A stretch of 64,000 nt of DNA from Malaya genurostris. Its lineage: Eukaryota > Arthropoda > Insecta > Diptera > Culicidae. Made by a program: the position numbers and the translations under genes. The stretch spans positions 34,894,753 through 34,958,752 of the forward strand of contig NC_080571.1 in the NCBI RefSeq assembly GCF_030247185.1, in the 5' to 3' direction. Below the pieces are notes generated by a model. That model was not told the DNA's origin and did no database searches. It saw only the letters and a program-made list of their open reading frames with translations. Positions 24,200 to 35,471 of the stretch are shown here, piece by piece. Within the stretch, counting starts at the first letter, position 1. Each line of letters begins with the position of its first letter.

Positions 24200-25160
24200 T
24201 GCCTTTCTCATATAGAAAGGCTATGCAATCGCTTCGAAACCCGACTTTACAACCGAGGCCCGGAGGACCGAATGTCATATACCATTCGACTCAGTTCGTC
24301 GAGATCACAAAATGTCTGAGTGTGTATAGTGTGTAAATAATGTCACTGAGTGTCCTCAGAGATTGCAGAACCGATTTTCACAAACTTAGATTCAAATGAA
24401 AGGTCTTAGAGTCCCATACAAAGTTCCTGAGTTTCAATTGAATCCGACTCCCGGTTCGGAATTACAGGGTGATATGCACCAAAAAAGGAAAAAAATAGTC
24501 ACACACGTTTCTCAGAGATGGCCTTCACAAACTTAGATTCAAATGAAAGGTCATATGGCCTCATATATTATTCTTGAATTTCATTTGGATCCAAATTCCG
24601 GTTCCGGAATTACAAGGAAATATGTGCAAATTTATTGAAAAATGCACACTCAATTTTCTCGGGAATTTCTCAACCGATTTTTTACAAAATACGAAGCAAA
24701 TGAAAGATCTTGAAATTCTTTAAAAAGTTCCCGAAAAAAATATTCAGATCCGGCTTCCGGTGTTACAGTGCGATTAGTGAAAATTTTCAATTTCACGACA
24801 ATTTTTTCACAAGCGATGGTGAAACGAGGTGCACATTTTTGTAAAACTGACTGTTAAATTCATCTAGTTGGCAGATCTTGTTAGTTTGTAAATATATAAA
24901 TCTTCTTTGGGACTACTAGTCCCCGGTTTCCGATTCCGAAAGTACCGATAATAGTGAAGAAAATCTTCAAAAACGAAACTCACTTCGATTTCTCAGCAAC
25001 GGTTAAGCCGATTTTCACGAATCATGATTCAAATTAAAGCTCTTATTATATACAAATATATTGTGAAATTTCATCCTGATTCGACTTTCAGTTCCGAAAT
25101 TATAGGGCGATGAGTGTCATAACATTCAAATCGTCATTCAAAATGACAATGCAAAACCAC
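24200..25160 (+). repeat. Dispersed repeat family B, copy 3 (long copy)
   Basis: It begins near GCCTTTCTCATATAGAAAGG and includes GAGGCCCGGAGGACCGAATG, ATACCATTCGACTCAGTTCG and ACCGATTTTCACAAACTTAG. At least three diverged internal repetitions of the AAATGAAAGGTC and CCGGTTCCGGAATTACA modules follow. Confidence 0.7.
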
Positions 25161-25224
25161 GCGGCGGTACGTGCGGCTTTGCTCCGTTCGTTGAAAATTA
25201 AAATTGATATTTTCAGATGAAAAA

Positions 25225-25790
25225 AAGTGAATTTTTAATTCTTTTATTCAATTTGTATCTACTTGTTAGTGTTATCAGAAGATCATGTGAACAAACAATA
25301 TCATTCGACACAGTTCATCAAGCTGAGCAATGTATACGGCTGTGCGTGTATGAGTGTGTGTATGTGTCAAATAATGTCACTCATAAAATAAGAAATCTTA
25401 TACTCCCTTAGATAGATTATGAATTTCACACCGTCATTTACAGTGACAATACAAAAGAGGTTAAAATTCTTAAAGATTTAGTTTAAAACTGATTCAATTT
25501 GTAGGCTATATTAGTTACTTACTGAACCAACCGACTTTGGCAATACTGGTTCCAAGTTCCCGGTTCTAGAAGTACCGGAAATAGTGGTCAAAAAGTTTAA
25601 AACAAGACTCACTCAATTTTCTCAGAGATGATTTGATCGATTTCCATAAACAGGCTCAAAGAAAAGTTCCTATAATCTCATAGGTCGTTGTTTAATTTCA
25701 TTCGGTTCCGACTTCTGGTTCCAGAGCTATATGGTAAAGTGTGTTCAATCATTTAGTGCGATAAGGCAAAATAAAGAAAAATTCTTACTA
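25225..25790 (+). repeat. Dispersed repeat family B, copy 4 (diverged)
   Basis: It contains CATTCGACACAGTTCATCAA, a TGTGTGTATGTG run, CCGACTTCTGGTTCCAGAGC and ATATGGTAAAGTGTG, in the order seen in other copies. Confidence 0.55.
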
Positions 25791-25909
25791 ACTTGACATA
25801 ACTGTTTACAAATTGAAAAGGTTGTGTTAGCTCATACCCAAAGAAAGCTTCTTATTTTACTCAAGATTAGAAAAAAAATTCTTGATGGTGATATTTGCAG
25901 AAATTTGAA

Positions 25910-27575
25910 GGTCTAAAGGTCTAAAGGTCCAAAGGTCTAAAGGTCTAAAGGTCTAAATGTCTAAAGGTCTAAAGGTCTAAAGGTCTAAAGGTCTAAAGGT
26001 CTAAAGGTCTAAAGGTCTAAAGGTCTAAAGGTCTAAAGGTCTAAAGGTCTAAAGGTCTAAAGGTCTAAAGGTCTAAAGGTCTAAAGGTCTAAAGGTCTAA
26101 AGGTCTAAAGGTCTAAAGGTCTAAAGGTCTAAAGGTCTAAAGGTCTAAAGGTCTAAAGGTCTAAAGGTCTAAAGGTCTAAAGGTCTAAAGGTCTAAAGGT
26201 CTAAAGGTCTAAAGGTCTAAAGGTCTAAAGGTCTAAAGGTCTAAAGGTCTAAAGGTCTAAAGGTCTAAAGGTCTAAAGGTCTAAAGGTCTAAAGGTCTAA
26301 AGGTCTAAAGGTCTAAAGGTCTAAAGGTCTAAAGGTCTAAAGGTCTAAAGGTCTAAAGGTCTAAAGGTCTAAAGGTCTAAAGGTCTAAAGGTCTAAAGGT
26401 CTAAAGGTCTAAAGGTCTAAAGGTCTAAAGGTCTAAAGGTCTAAAGGTCTAAAGGTCTAAAGGTCTAAAGGTCTAAAGGTCTAAAGGTCTAAAGGTCTAA
26501 AGGTCTACAGGTCTAAAGGTCTAAAGATCTAAAGGTCTAAAGTTCTAAAGGTCTAAAGGTTTAAAGGTCTAAAGGTCTAAAGGTCTAAAGGTCTAAAGGT
26601 CTAAAGGTCTAAAGGTCTAAAGATCTGTCTAAAGGTCTAAAGGTCTAAAGGTCTAAAGGTCTAAAGGTCTAAAGGTCTAAAGGTCTAAAGGTCTAAAGGT
26701 CTAAAGGTCTAAAGGTCTAAAGGTCTAAAGATCTGTCTAAAGGTCTAAAGATCTGTCTAAAGGTCTAAAGGTCTAAAGGTCTAAAGGTCTAAAGGTCTAA
26801 AGGTCTAAAGGTCTAAAGGTCTAAAGGTCTAAAGGTCTAAAGGTCTAAAGGTCTAAAGGTCTAAAGGTCTAAAGGTCTAAAGGTCTAAAGGTCTAAAGGT
26901 CTAAAGGTCTAAAGGTCTAAAGGTCTAAAGGTCTAAAGGTCTAAAGGTCTAAAGGTCTAAAGGTCTAAAGGTCTAAAGGTCTAAAGGTCTAAAGGTCTAA
27001 AGGTCTAAAGGTCTAAAGGTCTAAAGGTCTAAAGGTCTAAAGGTCTAAAGGTTTAAAGGTCTAAAGGTCTAAAGGTCTAAAGTTCTAAAGGTCTAAAGGT
27101 TTAAAGGTCTAAAGGTCTAAAGGTCTACAGGTCTAAAGGTCTAAAGATCTAAAGGTCTAAAGGTCTGAAGGTCTAAAGGTCTAAAGGTCTAAAGGTCTAA
27201 AGGTCTAAAGGTCTAAAGGTCTAAAGATCTGTCTAAAGGTCTAAAGGTCTAAAGGTCTAAAGGTCTAAAGGTCTAAAGGTTTAAAGGTCTAAAGGTCTAA
27301 AGGTCTAAAGGTCTAAAGGTCTAAAGGTCTAAAGGTCTAAAGGTCTAAAGATCTGTCTAAAGGTCTAAAGGTCTAGTCTAAAGGTCTAAAGGTCTAAAGG
27401 TCTAAAGGTCTAAAGGTCTAAAGGTCTAAAGGTCTAAAGGTCTAAAGGTCTAAAGGTCTAAAGGTCTAAAGGTCTAAAGGTCTAAAGGTCTAAAGGTCTA
27501 AAGGTCTAAAGGTTTAAAGGTCTAAAGGTCTAAAGGTTTAAAGGTCTAAAGGTCCAAAGGTATAAAGGTCTAAAG
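25910..27575 (+). repeat. Octamer tandem array (GGTCTAAA)n, about 208 copies
   Basis: About 1.67 kb of 8-bp repeats. Variants include GATCTAAA, GTTCTAAA, GGTTTAAA, GGTCTACA and a recurring 12-mer GATCTGTCTAAA (about 26624, 26731, 26749, 27229, 27349). Variant blocks recur in two places (about 26506-26565 and 27075-27165), which points to internal segmental duplication. No spacers or non-repeat units are present. Confidence 0.98.
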
Positions 27576-27589
27576 TAGACTATTTAATT

Positions 27590-29190
27590 TTAAAACTAGT
27601 GATAGACTTTAGTCTAGTTCAGTTCGAAATGAAGTTTTCGATTTACGCTCGAAAAAAAAAACTAGAATCAGAACGAACGAGTTATATAAAAGAAATATTA
27701 TTTCCTTTTCTATTGGTTTTCAAAAGCTGTCGACAGCAAAAATAGACACAATCCTACAAAGCTTCTGTACGGAATTAAAAACTGCATAAAACATTGCGCC
27801 CGTGTGCCGAATGTCGCTCATAAAAATAACGCATAAGTTTTCATATTTTAACAACCGGCACGACGCTTTTCACCACAACTCGAAACAACTTATCGTAAAA
27901 ATAAATTCTCCACCACAAACAACTACAGAAGCAAAAAAATAAAAACAGCACCACAGTCACATTCGGAGGCTCGGTTAGCAAAGAAGGAAAAAAAACCCGA
28001 ACGAGGCCGTTGGAACGATAGGCCACTGCAGTCCTAATAAGAGATGCCATGCTCGGTTTCAGAAATTATAGCCGTCATAAAGAGGAAAGGATTAGGACTC
28101 ATCTTTTATTCACCATTACTCGGCTGAGGACAGCGCGACTCGACGTACGGCACCGCTTCTTTCTTTTTGTTTTGAAATAGGAACCAAAGCAGGAATTTTT
28201 GAATTCCTGTTTGAGATTCTATACTGTTGGAAATCAAGCGTTGCAAAATAAGTGATATTTTCCTCCGTCAGGTGGAGCCATATTGCTTCGAACCATTGGC
28301 GGCAAGGATCACGATTGAACATATTTCGCCGCAATTGTCGAACGTTCGGTACATGAAATACTGCGTAGCCGTGATTCCACCGAGACTGGAATCGTCCTTA
28401 CGAGGCTTCTGATACCAGGCCAAAAAAAAAACGGAAACCCGTTGAAATGGACTTTCATGTGCGACGACACGGCCATGTGATTCATTGACTGCACTCGAAT
28501 AGCGCGGTTTGAGCCCCCAAATGGTTGGTAGTCATGTGTTACGATACCAGTTTATCGAGGCAATTTCGCCCTCACATTGAGGGGCCAAGTCTAGCGCTGC
28601 TGGTCCAAATGGCAGACACGCACTCGTTCGAGTTAATAAAAGTTTATGGAAGTGGAATATAAGCACGGTACAATATTTGCTCATACGTTTTTATTTTTGT
28701 ATTGTCCAGAGAAGAAAACAAACGGAGTAATATCGAACAGATGTCAGTTGAATTACACCTTGACCCCAAGGGCCGTGTCATTGATTTTATAGACTCGAGC
28801 CTCCATCAAAGACGGCAAGATCATTATTTTTCGCGTGCTAAATCTTTCCGTCGAGTCAAGCAGGGCAATCAAAATGAATAACCAATTCAAAATGAAAATA
28901 AAATTTTTCCGGTTACTTTTTTTTTGACAGCCAAAAAATCCTTCAAAGGATAACAAGACCATCGCTCGCTCTAACTAACTAACCAACCAACCAACAAAAT
29001 TGATTTAATTGAACCAAATGAATTTCGTCTTACCGCTGCCAGGAGCGCGGAGAGATATTTTGCTTGACAGGAGCAACAGAAATAGCTAAACTAAACGAAA
29101 GAAGAAAAAAAATAACTAACCAAATCCTTTTTTATTTTTCGGTTCTTATTCCATTTTCCGGGCATCACAAATTGGCTCTGGCATCGCGGA
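27590..29190. other. Unique intron sequence, no gene supported
   Basis: It is moderately GC-richer around 27960-28620. Open frames on both strands lack recognisable motifs and splice-site support. Confidence 0.4.
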
Positions 29191-29201
29191 ACGTGCAGCA
29201 G

Positions 29202-29302
29202 ATTCACGATCTACAAGGTGAACAAGGCGTCCAAGAAGAAGCGGGAAAAGTCCTCGGCGAAAAAGGAACGGAAGGCGACCAAAACGTTAGCGATAGTGTT
29301 AG
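29202..29302 (+). CDS. Dop2R: D2-like dopamine receptor, exon for end of loop 3 and start of TM6
   Basis: The exon encodes RFTIYKVNKASKKKREKSSA followed by KKERKATKTLAIVL, the strongly basic membrane-proximal loop-3 segment and first turns of TM6 typical of insect D2-like receptors. The acceptor is a tandem GCAGCAG. Use of the distal AG (exon from 29202) joins the AG left by 8548 to make Arg. Use of the proximal AG (exon from 29199) inserts one Ser. Both keep frame. The donor is TTAG|GTAAGT with one base carried over. The lysine-rich stretch is the usual Gi/o-coupling surface (family knowledge). Confidence 0.94.
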
Positions 29303-30972
29303 GTAAGTTGTGTGTTGCTTCTCGGGGATTTTATCTAGAAGGAACGAAATATTGAGGGTATTCGATGCTGTCGAGCATGCAATTCAGATCGGATATGGAA
29401 CGAATCGTCGAGCCACATATCAACTCGGAGTGACGGGGCGTGGCAACGTTCGCCAAAAAAAAAAAGCGTTCAATCCTAGTCAGCACTAGTCGGAATTCAA
29501 TTCAATTTAAATGGGATCACCCGGGGGCTCCTTTCGAGGGGAGGATGTGGCACTTTGCAAACGCTGACAGACAGACAGATAGACTTGGTTCGGTACTTGG
29601 TCGGTTCAAATATTTGCCAGTGGGGTTGACGATATCTACATTCCGGATTTGGGCTGACGACGGCAACGACGTTGGACGCGGAAAAGGCGTATGGAATAAT
29701 TCGATTCTGATGTGCTGAGTTTTGGTTTCCCCTTTGCGTCTTATTGATCTTATTGACAAACGTCGACTGTGCTGACTTTGTGTTTGATTTTGGCAATTTT
29801 CGAAAAGTTCAGATTTAATTCCTATGCCATTCGGGTGAGTGGTTTTTTGAGTTGCTTGCAATTTTCATTCCACTTTCATTAAGTGCAAAAAATTCATAGC
29901 TCAGTGATTCCATTGAAAAAAAAAACGAATTGAACTGAAGCTCGAATATTAATCGTTCCCTCTGTTTGTGGTTTGAACTGAGCAGGTCAACAGTTCGAAA
30001 AAACCGACATAGAAAAAAAAACCGGTCAATAAATTTCATTATTTATCCTTACATAAAATACATTAACGACAAGGGTTAGTTATTTTAGTTGTTTCATTCG
30101 AAATATGTTTCATCGCTTTCTACACATTATGCAATTCGTAAATACCTTGCCATCTCTGTAAATTTCCAAAAAAAAAATCTAAGTTCTGTTCAGAACGAGA
30201 GCGGCCGAACGAGACAAATCGGCATTAGCCGGATGGGGTCAGATCTGGTGAGTAAGCAAGCCGCACGAGCAAGTACTTCCCATTGGACGAATTTCTTAAG
30301 CCAGTGTGTTTTAGGGTCAGGTCACGCTTCAAATCTGATTTTCTCAGAAACGGTGACGAATATCATAAAACCTAACTGATAATCTCTTGGAAAATTAGTT
30401 TAGATTATGCTGTAAAAATTTCAGAATGATTCATCAACTTTAGCGGTCGGGAAAGTTTTTTTTTCTGAAGGAATTTCATTGCATAGCTGAAAACGGCAAC
30501 TTTCAACTTGTTTATTAAATATCTCGCTTTCAATGTCATGCATCAAAAATCTATCCTGACAATGTATAGATAATTTAATTTCGATGCGATTAGTGCATAA
30601 AAACATAGGTGCTGTCGCGATAAAAATGAAGTGATTGTTATTTTTGTGAAGGTAAGTCGATCTCTATGCAAGCGCCATTTTTTCTGCTCCAGTTTCCTGG
30701 TAACGTAACGAAGAATGAGAAAGAAATAAAATCGGCTCAGAAATGCTGTCAAACAAGCGGTAGCTTTATTGGATTTTATGTGATGTAGTCAAACTATTAA
30801 CCGAAAATATAAAAACTTTCTTGGCCACCCGGCCTATCGAGAGTCATTTTGCACATATGCGAGAGAGCATGAAAAGAAATGTAATACGCAGAGCGAGGCA
30901 CGTGGTTATACGCGAAGACTTTGACACAAAAAAAAAACACTTTGCGTACTTTGTTTTTAGAAAATGGATATA
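29303..30972. other. Dop2R intron, unique sequence, no feature seen
   Basis: A run of GACA repeats occurs near 29567. Otherwise there are only short open frames with no recognisable content. Confidence 0.4.
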
Positions 30973-32239
30973 AAGATTGTCCCAGAAAGTATGGACGCAC
31001 TTTGATTTCGCTGTAAATAATTCACAGGTGATAGATATTCAAAATTTTTTCGATATATTGATAATATTAGACTACAACAACAGAATATTATTCTCAACGT
31101 TTGCTACTTAGCTATTGTAGACTAGCTGGCGCACCTTCTTGCGAACGTTCCTCATTAAATTCCGTACAGACTTCTTGACGACAAGTTTTGACACTTTTTA
31201 CAATCTTTTTCGAACTGTTGAATGGTTTCGGCTGCCGAGACATGTTTCCTAAGATGTGCCTTCGTTAATGCCCAAAATTCCTCAATTGGTCGAAGTTGTG
31301 GGCAATTTGGTGTCTTTTGGGACGAAAGTGACATTTTTGGTAGTATACCATTCTACCGTTGATTTCGAGTAGTGGCAAGAAGCAAGATCTGGTTAAAAAG
31401 CAACAGGATCTTTGTGGCTTCGAATCATGGATAGAAGTAGTAGTCCTTGATTTATATTTCGCTGTTCGTTGAAGCAGTGGTGATGAAGGGTTTCGAAATC
31501 TTACCGCAGCTACAAATTGCTTGCCAGACCATAGCTTTCTTACCAAATTTTTCGACTTCAATCAATGTCTCGGACTGGTTTAACACTTGCCCTTGTCGCA
31601 CCGTATAATATTGTGGTCCCGGCAAACATTTGTTATCGAGTTTCACGTATGTTTCGTCGTCCATGATTATGCAGTTCAAATTTTCAGCAAGAATCGTATT
31701 GTACAGCTTTCGAACCCTCGGCCTGATCGATGCTTCTTGTTTCGGACTACGTTTCGGCTTCTTATAGGTTCGAAGATTCAATCGTTCTTTAGCACCAAGA
31801 ACATTTGACTTCGAAGTGTCCACTTTTTTTGCCACATTCCGAACTGAAACCTCCTTCTTTTGCTCGAACGCCTTCAGTATACGTTTATTCAACTGAGAAT
31901 TAGCAGGACCTTTTTTCGACCCGTTTTCGGTTTATTCTCAAAGGTGTTATCCTCACCGAACTTCCTGATTGCATTTCGCTCGGCTTTTTCACTTACTCCT
32001 TCCATTTTTGCTATCTTTCTCAGTGACAGTCCGCGTTCTGTGCACCATTTGTACACAATTTTTCGACGGTGTTCTGCTGAAGCATTTCGAAACAACCTAA
32101 TGAAAACGAATAAACAACTGCACAAGTGGTTAGAGAAGAGTGTAAACAACAGGACGCAGCCATAAAAATTGACAGATTCTGAACCGTTGCAAAATGACAG
32201 CGGTTTTTGTTTGCATTCATACTGTCTTTAAACAGTCTT
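30973..32239 (-). mobile_element. Tc1/mariner DD37E-type element, decayed copy 1
   Basis: The left end, after a TA, reads AAGATTGTCCCAGAAAGTAT. The right end is a degraded inverted match near 32239. A minus-strand transposase lies between, broken by several shifts. Recognisable parts are the N-terminal helix-turn-helix (SLRKIAKMEGVSEKAERNAI), LNCIIMDDETYVKLD with the first catalytic Asp, and KAMVWQAICSCGKISKPFIT. About 31000-31080 next to the left end is absent from copy 2. The C-terminal half is poorly preserved. The family is ITmD37E-like, by comparison with copy 2. Confidence 0.88.
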
Positions 32240-32259
32240 TTGAAAATTGCCAAACTTTT

Positions 32260-32690
32260 TCAACCGCCTATTTTCAAATGACGGGAGTCGAAAAATGACA
32301 AATCCGACAAAAAAAAGTGTTACACCCAAACCTTACGAACACTTTTTATACGTTACCTTTTTTTACGAACCAAATCCCAAATAACGTAATCTTTTTTACG
32401 AACCTGCTTCGGAAAAAGAGGTTTTGGAATACATCGAAAAGGAATTTCCGACTTATTTATATTCAATGAAACTACTACAATATGGGTATTTTTGGAATGG
32501 GTTCAAAGATTAGATTCCGGAAAATGATGTTTTAGGTATTTTCGAAACTCGAAATGGCGACTTCCGGTTGGTTGATATTAAAGAAAACCCTTACAATATG
32601 GGTATTTTCGGAACGGGATTGATGAGTATACGACGGAAAACTATGTTTGAGGTTGTTTTAGTTTTGGGAACAGTTTAGATTTTTTTTTAC
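32260..32690. other. AT-rich spacer with two copies of an ATATGGGTATTTT motif
   Basis: TACAATATGGGTATTTTTGG and a near-identical copy about 117 bases later suggest an old two-unit repeat. Nothing coding. Confidence 0.4.
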
Positions 32691-32694
32691 GTTT

Positions 32695-32815
32695 TCTTGT
32701 TTCGTCGGTTTAAGTGACGGTATACAATATTGAACACACTTTACCCTATAACTCCGGAACCGGAAGTCGAATCCGGATGAAATTCAGAAATTCCGTATGA
32801 GACCATGAGAACCTC
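32695..32815 (-). repeat. Dispersed repeat family B fragment
   Basis: Same landmark order as the 3' part of 21235-21540, but reading in the opposite sense (TTTAAGTGACGGTATACAAT, ACTCCGGAACCGGAAGTCGA). Confidence 0.55.
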
Positions 32816-33569
32816 AGTTGGTTCTCATGCCCCGATGCAATCATAGCGTATGTTGGCAACTCAAAACTTTCCGGTTCGAAACCAGTCGCCTAACTGTTCA
32901 TGTTTTTTTTATCGCAAATCAAATCGCCTAAAGGTATACAATTTCATCTTACTTTGCGAAATCTATTTTTAGATTTGCACGATGAAGCCTTTTCCTCCAA
33001 AAAATGGGTTATAACAGCTGAAAAGTCGTACTAAATTTGTAACGAATTTAGATATAATATTGATATTTACATATTAAGGTTCGTAACAATTTTATTGTCA
33101 CCTAGGTTAAATTGAGTTATAATTTTTGTTATTTTAACTATTAACGAGGCGAAGATTATGACTAATTTAGATAGAAAAAACGAAACAACCCCAGATACAA
33201 TTTTCTTATCCCTAGTTGATCGGGAAGGAACATAATCACCTATCCTGTAACAAAATTTCATTCAAATCAAATTTGTCAGTTTTAGACTACATCCATTTGC
33301 AAAAAAATTAGTAAAGAAAGTTTGGCCCTTTTCAAAATACAGTCTAGATAGTTTTTGGGAAAACAAAGTATGCAAAGTGATTTTTCTTGTGACAAAGTCT
33401 TCATGTACCGCAAGTTTCATTGAAATCTGATAGGAAACTGCCAACATTTGTTCGAGTTAGCGCGATTCGACTTGTGCGATGGTGGTGCATTATCATGTAG
33501 CAAAATCATGGAGCAAAGCTACCTTTTCTATCTCTATACTTCGGTCGATTATTTGCAATATCTCGGTTC

Positions 33570-34605
33570 AAATCAGTCATCAGCTCATCGACCGTAGTAA
33601 CGATTCGTTTTCACGTTTTTGTTTTTGGCTCGTTGGGTATTCGCTTTTGTACTGTGTGCGGTAAGTCGGTGCAATTTTCCGTTTGCTGCACACCGTGTTC
33701 GTTTAAGTATATTAAATATCAATTAGCTATTGAAGGATCGAATCATCGTGGTCACCACGAGATAGCGTGCGGGTGATTCTTTGGACATAAGCCATTGATG
33801 ATTTAAAACTATCCTATACACTTGAATATCTCTGGTGAACTTTATTAGTTCACATACAGATCTGATTTAAGTGATAGAATATGAGCAAATGGACTAACAA
33901 ATTTTATTTCAATTATAATTATAAACTCATTTCTACAAGTTTGAAAATTCATCTTTCGATTACTTCATATATGTTACTCAAACCACGGAATATCACTAAT
34001 CATTATAAAAGATCAAGTTTATTCCATTTTTTAACATGTTTTACCGTTCCACTATGGTTCGAAACGGGAAATTAGCGTGACAAAAATATTTTCACTATCA
34101 AATATTATTTGTTTTTAGTTGGTGTCTTCACAAAAGTTGTTTGTAATCAAATGACGCTCCTTTTGTTGAAAAAAGTTACTAGGGTGGTCCTCATTTAGAT
34201 TGAAATCTGAAATCTAACTTTCTGAATTGAACTCAAAAATGTTTTTGTTGTTGTAGAAGAGTTATTGAACTAATCATTGCGCACAATTTTGCTCAACCAA
34301 GCTTTTTCAAGTTTCGTTAAGTTGAAGTTATTACACATCTGTTGTGTGTCGAGATTTTTCGAAAATTCGTGTTGCAAACGTATCTTTTACCAACCGATCG
34401 TTAGCAATTTAATGTTGGTGAACCTTCAAGAAGTTCTTCAACGTGAAAGATCAACCGATTGTGTTTTATCGAGGAAGAAAATCAGTGTCGCTTTTATCAA
34501 ATCGTTCGGATCTGTGCTTGCTCCCGCTCAAGTAGCTTATACGTCATCATCATAAACAACGCTTTCGTAAAGTTTCTGTTTGTCACGAATCTGGTGTGAA
34601 GCGCA
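33570..34605 (+). mobile_element. Probable 5' untranslated region of the CR1/Jockey-like retrotransposon
   Basis: This non-coding stretch precedes the first retrotransposon frame at 34606. A start near TCAGTCATCAGCTCATCGAC (about 33573) is plausible because promoters of this class often begin with such motifs, but no target duplication was found. The true 5' boundary is uncertain. Confidence 0.4.
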
Positions 34606-35397
34606 ATGGCTAAAAAACAATGCGGCGAATGCAGAGAGGATGTCAACGATATTGAACCGATGCGTTGTGGTTTTTGCGAATCCTTCTTACATATCAGCCA
34701 AACTTGTTGCGGTATAAACGCTAGAGGTTTGAGAGATTATTTTAATCTCGGAAAGCTACTACTTATATGTACACCATGCAGAGAAGAGTTAAAAGGCCGA
34801 AGCATTCGCAAGTATATTGCTGAGAACCAACAACCTCTACCGCCCGTCTCGATTAGTGATATTGATCTACCAGCGCAAGTCCAGGAGTTATCTAAAGCGG
34901 TTGTTGCTCTCAATAATAAAATAGACAATATGTCGGCACAAAGACAGCGTATATGGCCAGCACCGTCGGATACACCTAGGGGAACGAAACGTCGCCGAAT
35001 GGATGATGATAAAGCGACTATTCAAGCTCCTACTGAACGCGGCATAAACGAAATTGATTTCAGTGACCTGACGGTTCGTTCTATTTTCACTAACGAAGAG
35101 AAGTTCTGGCTTTATCTTTCGGGGTTCAATCCGTTAATCACCGACGGTGATGTTCAAAAAATCTTATCCCGTTGTTTGAATATAGCGGAACCAACAGATT
35201 TCGTACGACTCGTACCGAAAGGAAAAGACGTCACTGGTATGTCGTTCGTTTCATTCAAAATTGGTCTAGATCCCAACTTGAAAACTAAAGCGTTGGATCC
35301 AGCATCATGGCCTGTTGGACTACTGTTTCGTGAGTTTATACCTCAGCCAAAAAACTACGACCGTCGAATACAACCCACCAACTCAGAGACCATGTAA
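34606..35397 (+). CDS. Retrotransposon ORF1 protein with PHD-like zinc finger
   Basis: 263 aa, intact from ATG to TAA. The N-terminus has Cys/His pairs spaced like a PHD finger (CGECREDVND, then RCGFCESFLHISQTCC, then CTPCREE, roughly residues 5-60). A coiled-coil-like stretch follows at about 85-105, then a basic KRRRMDDD and a globular C-terminal half. PHD-type ORF1 proteins occur in the CR1/Jockey group of non-LTR elements, where ORF1 binds the RNA. It lies 74 bases ahead of the ORF2 start codon. Confidence 0.85.
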   Translation: MAKKQCGECREDVNDIEPMRCGFCESFLHISQTCCGINARGLRDYFNLGKLLLICTPCREELKGRSIRKYIAENQQPLPPVSISDIDLPAQVQELSKAVVALNNKIDNMSAQRQRIWPAPSDTPRGTKRRRMDDDKATIQAPTERGINEIDFSDLTVRSIFTNEEKFWLYLSGFNPLITDGDVQKILSRCLNIAEPTDFVRLVPKGKDVTGMSFVSFKIGLDPNLKTKALDPASWPVGLLFREFIPQPKNYDRRIQPTNSETM

Positions 35398-35471
35398 ACA
35401 GGCTTGTTTCAGTGCGTTCGGCAGATGACGGTGGGAACCTACGGGTTTCCACCAGAGGCGAGTATTATTCA

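Noticed and set aside
25910..27575. Octamer array as a CRISPR array or telomeric repeat
   Set aside because: There are no spacers, and the unit differs from the arthropod TTAGG telomere repeat. It is a simple satellite in an intron.
28116..28494. Overlapping open frames of 60-70 codons
   Set aside because: No recognisable domain, no matching splice sites, and frames open on both strands.
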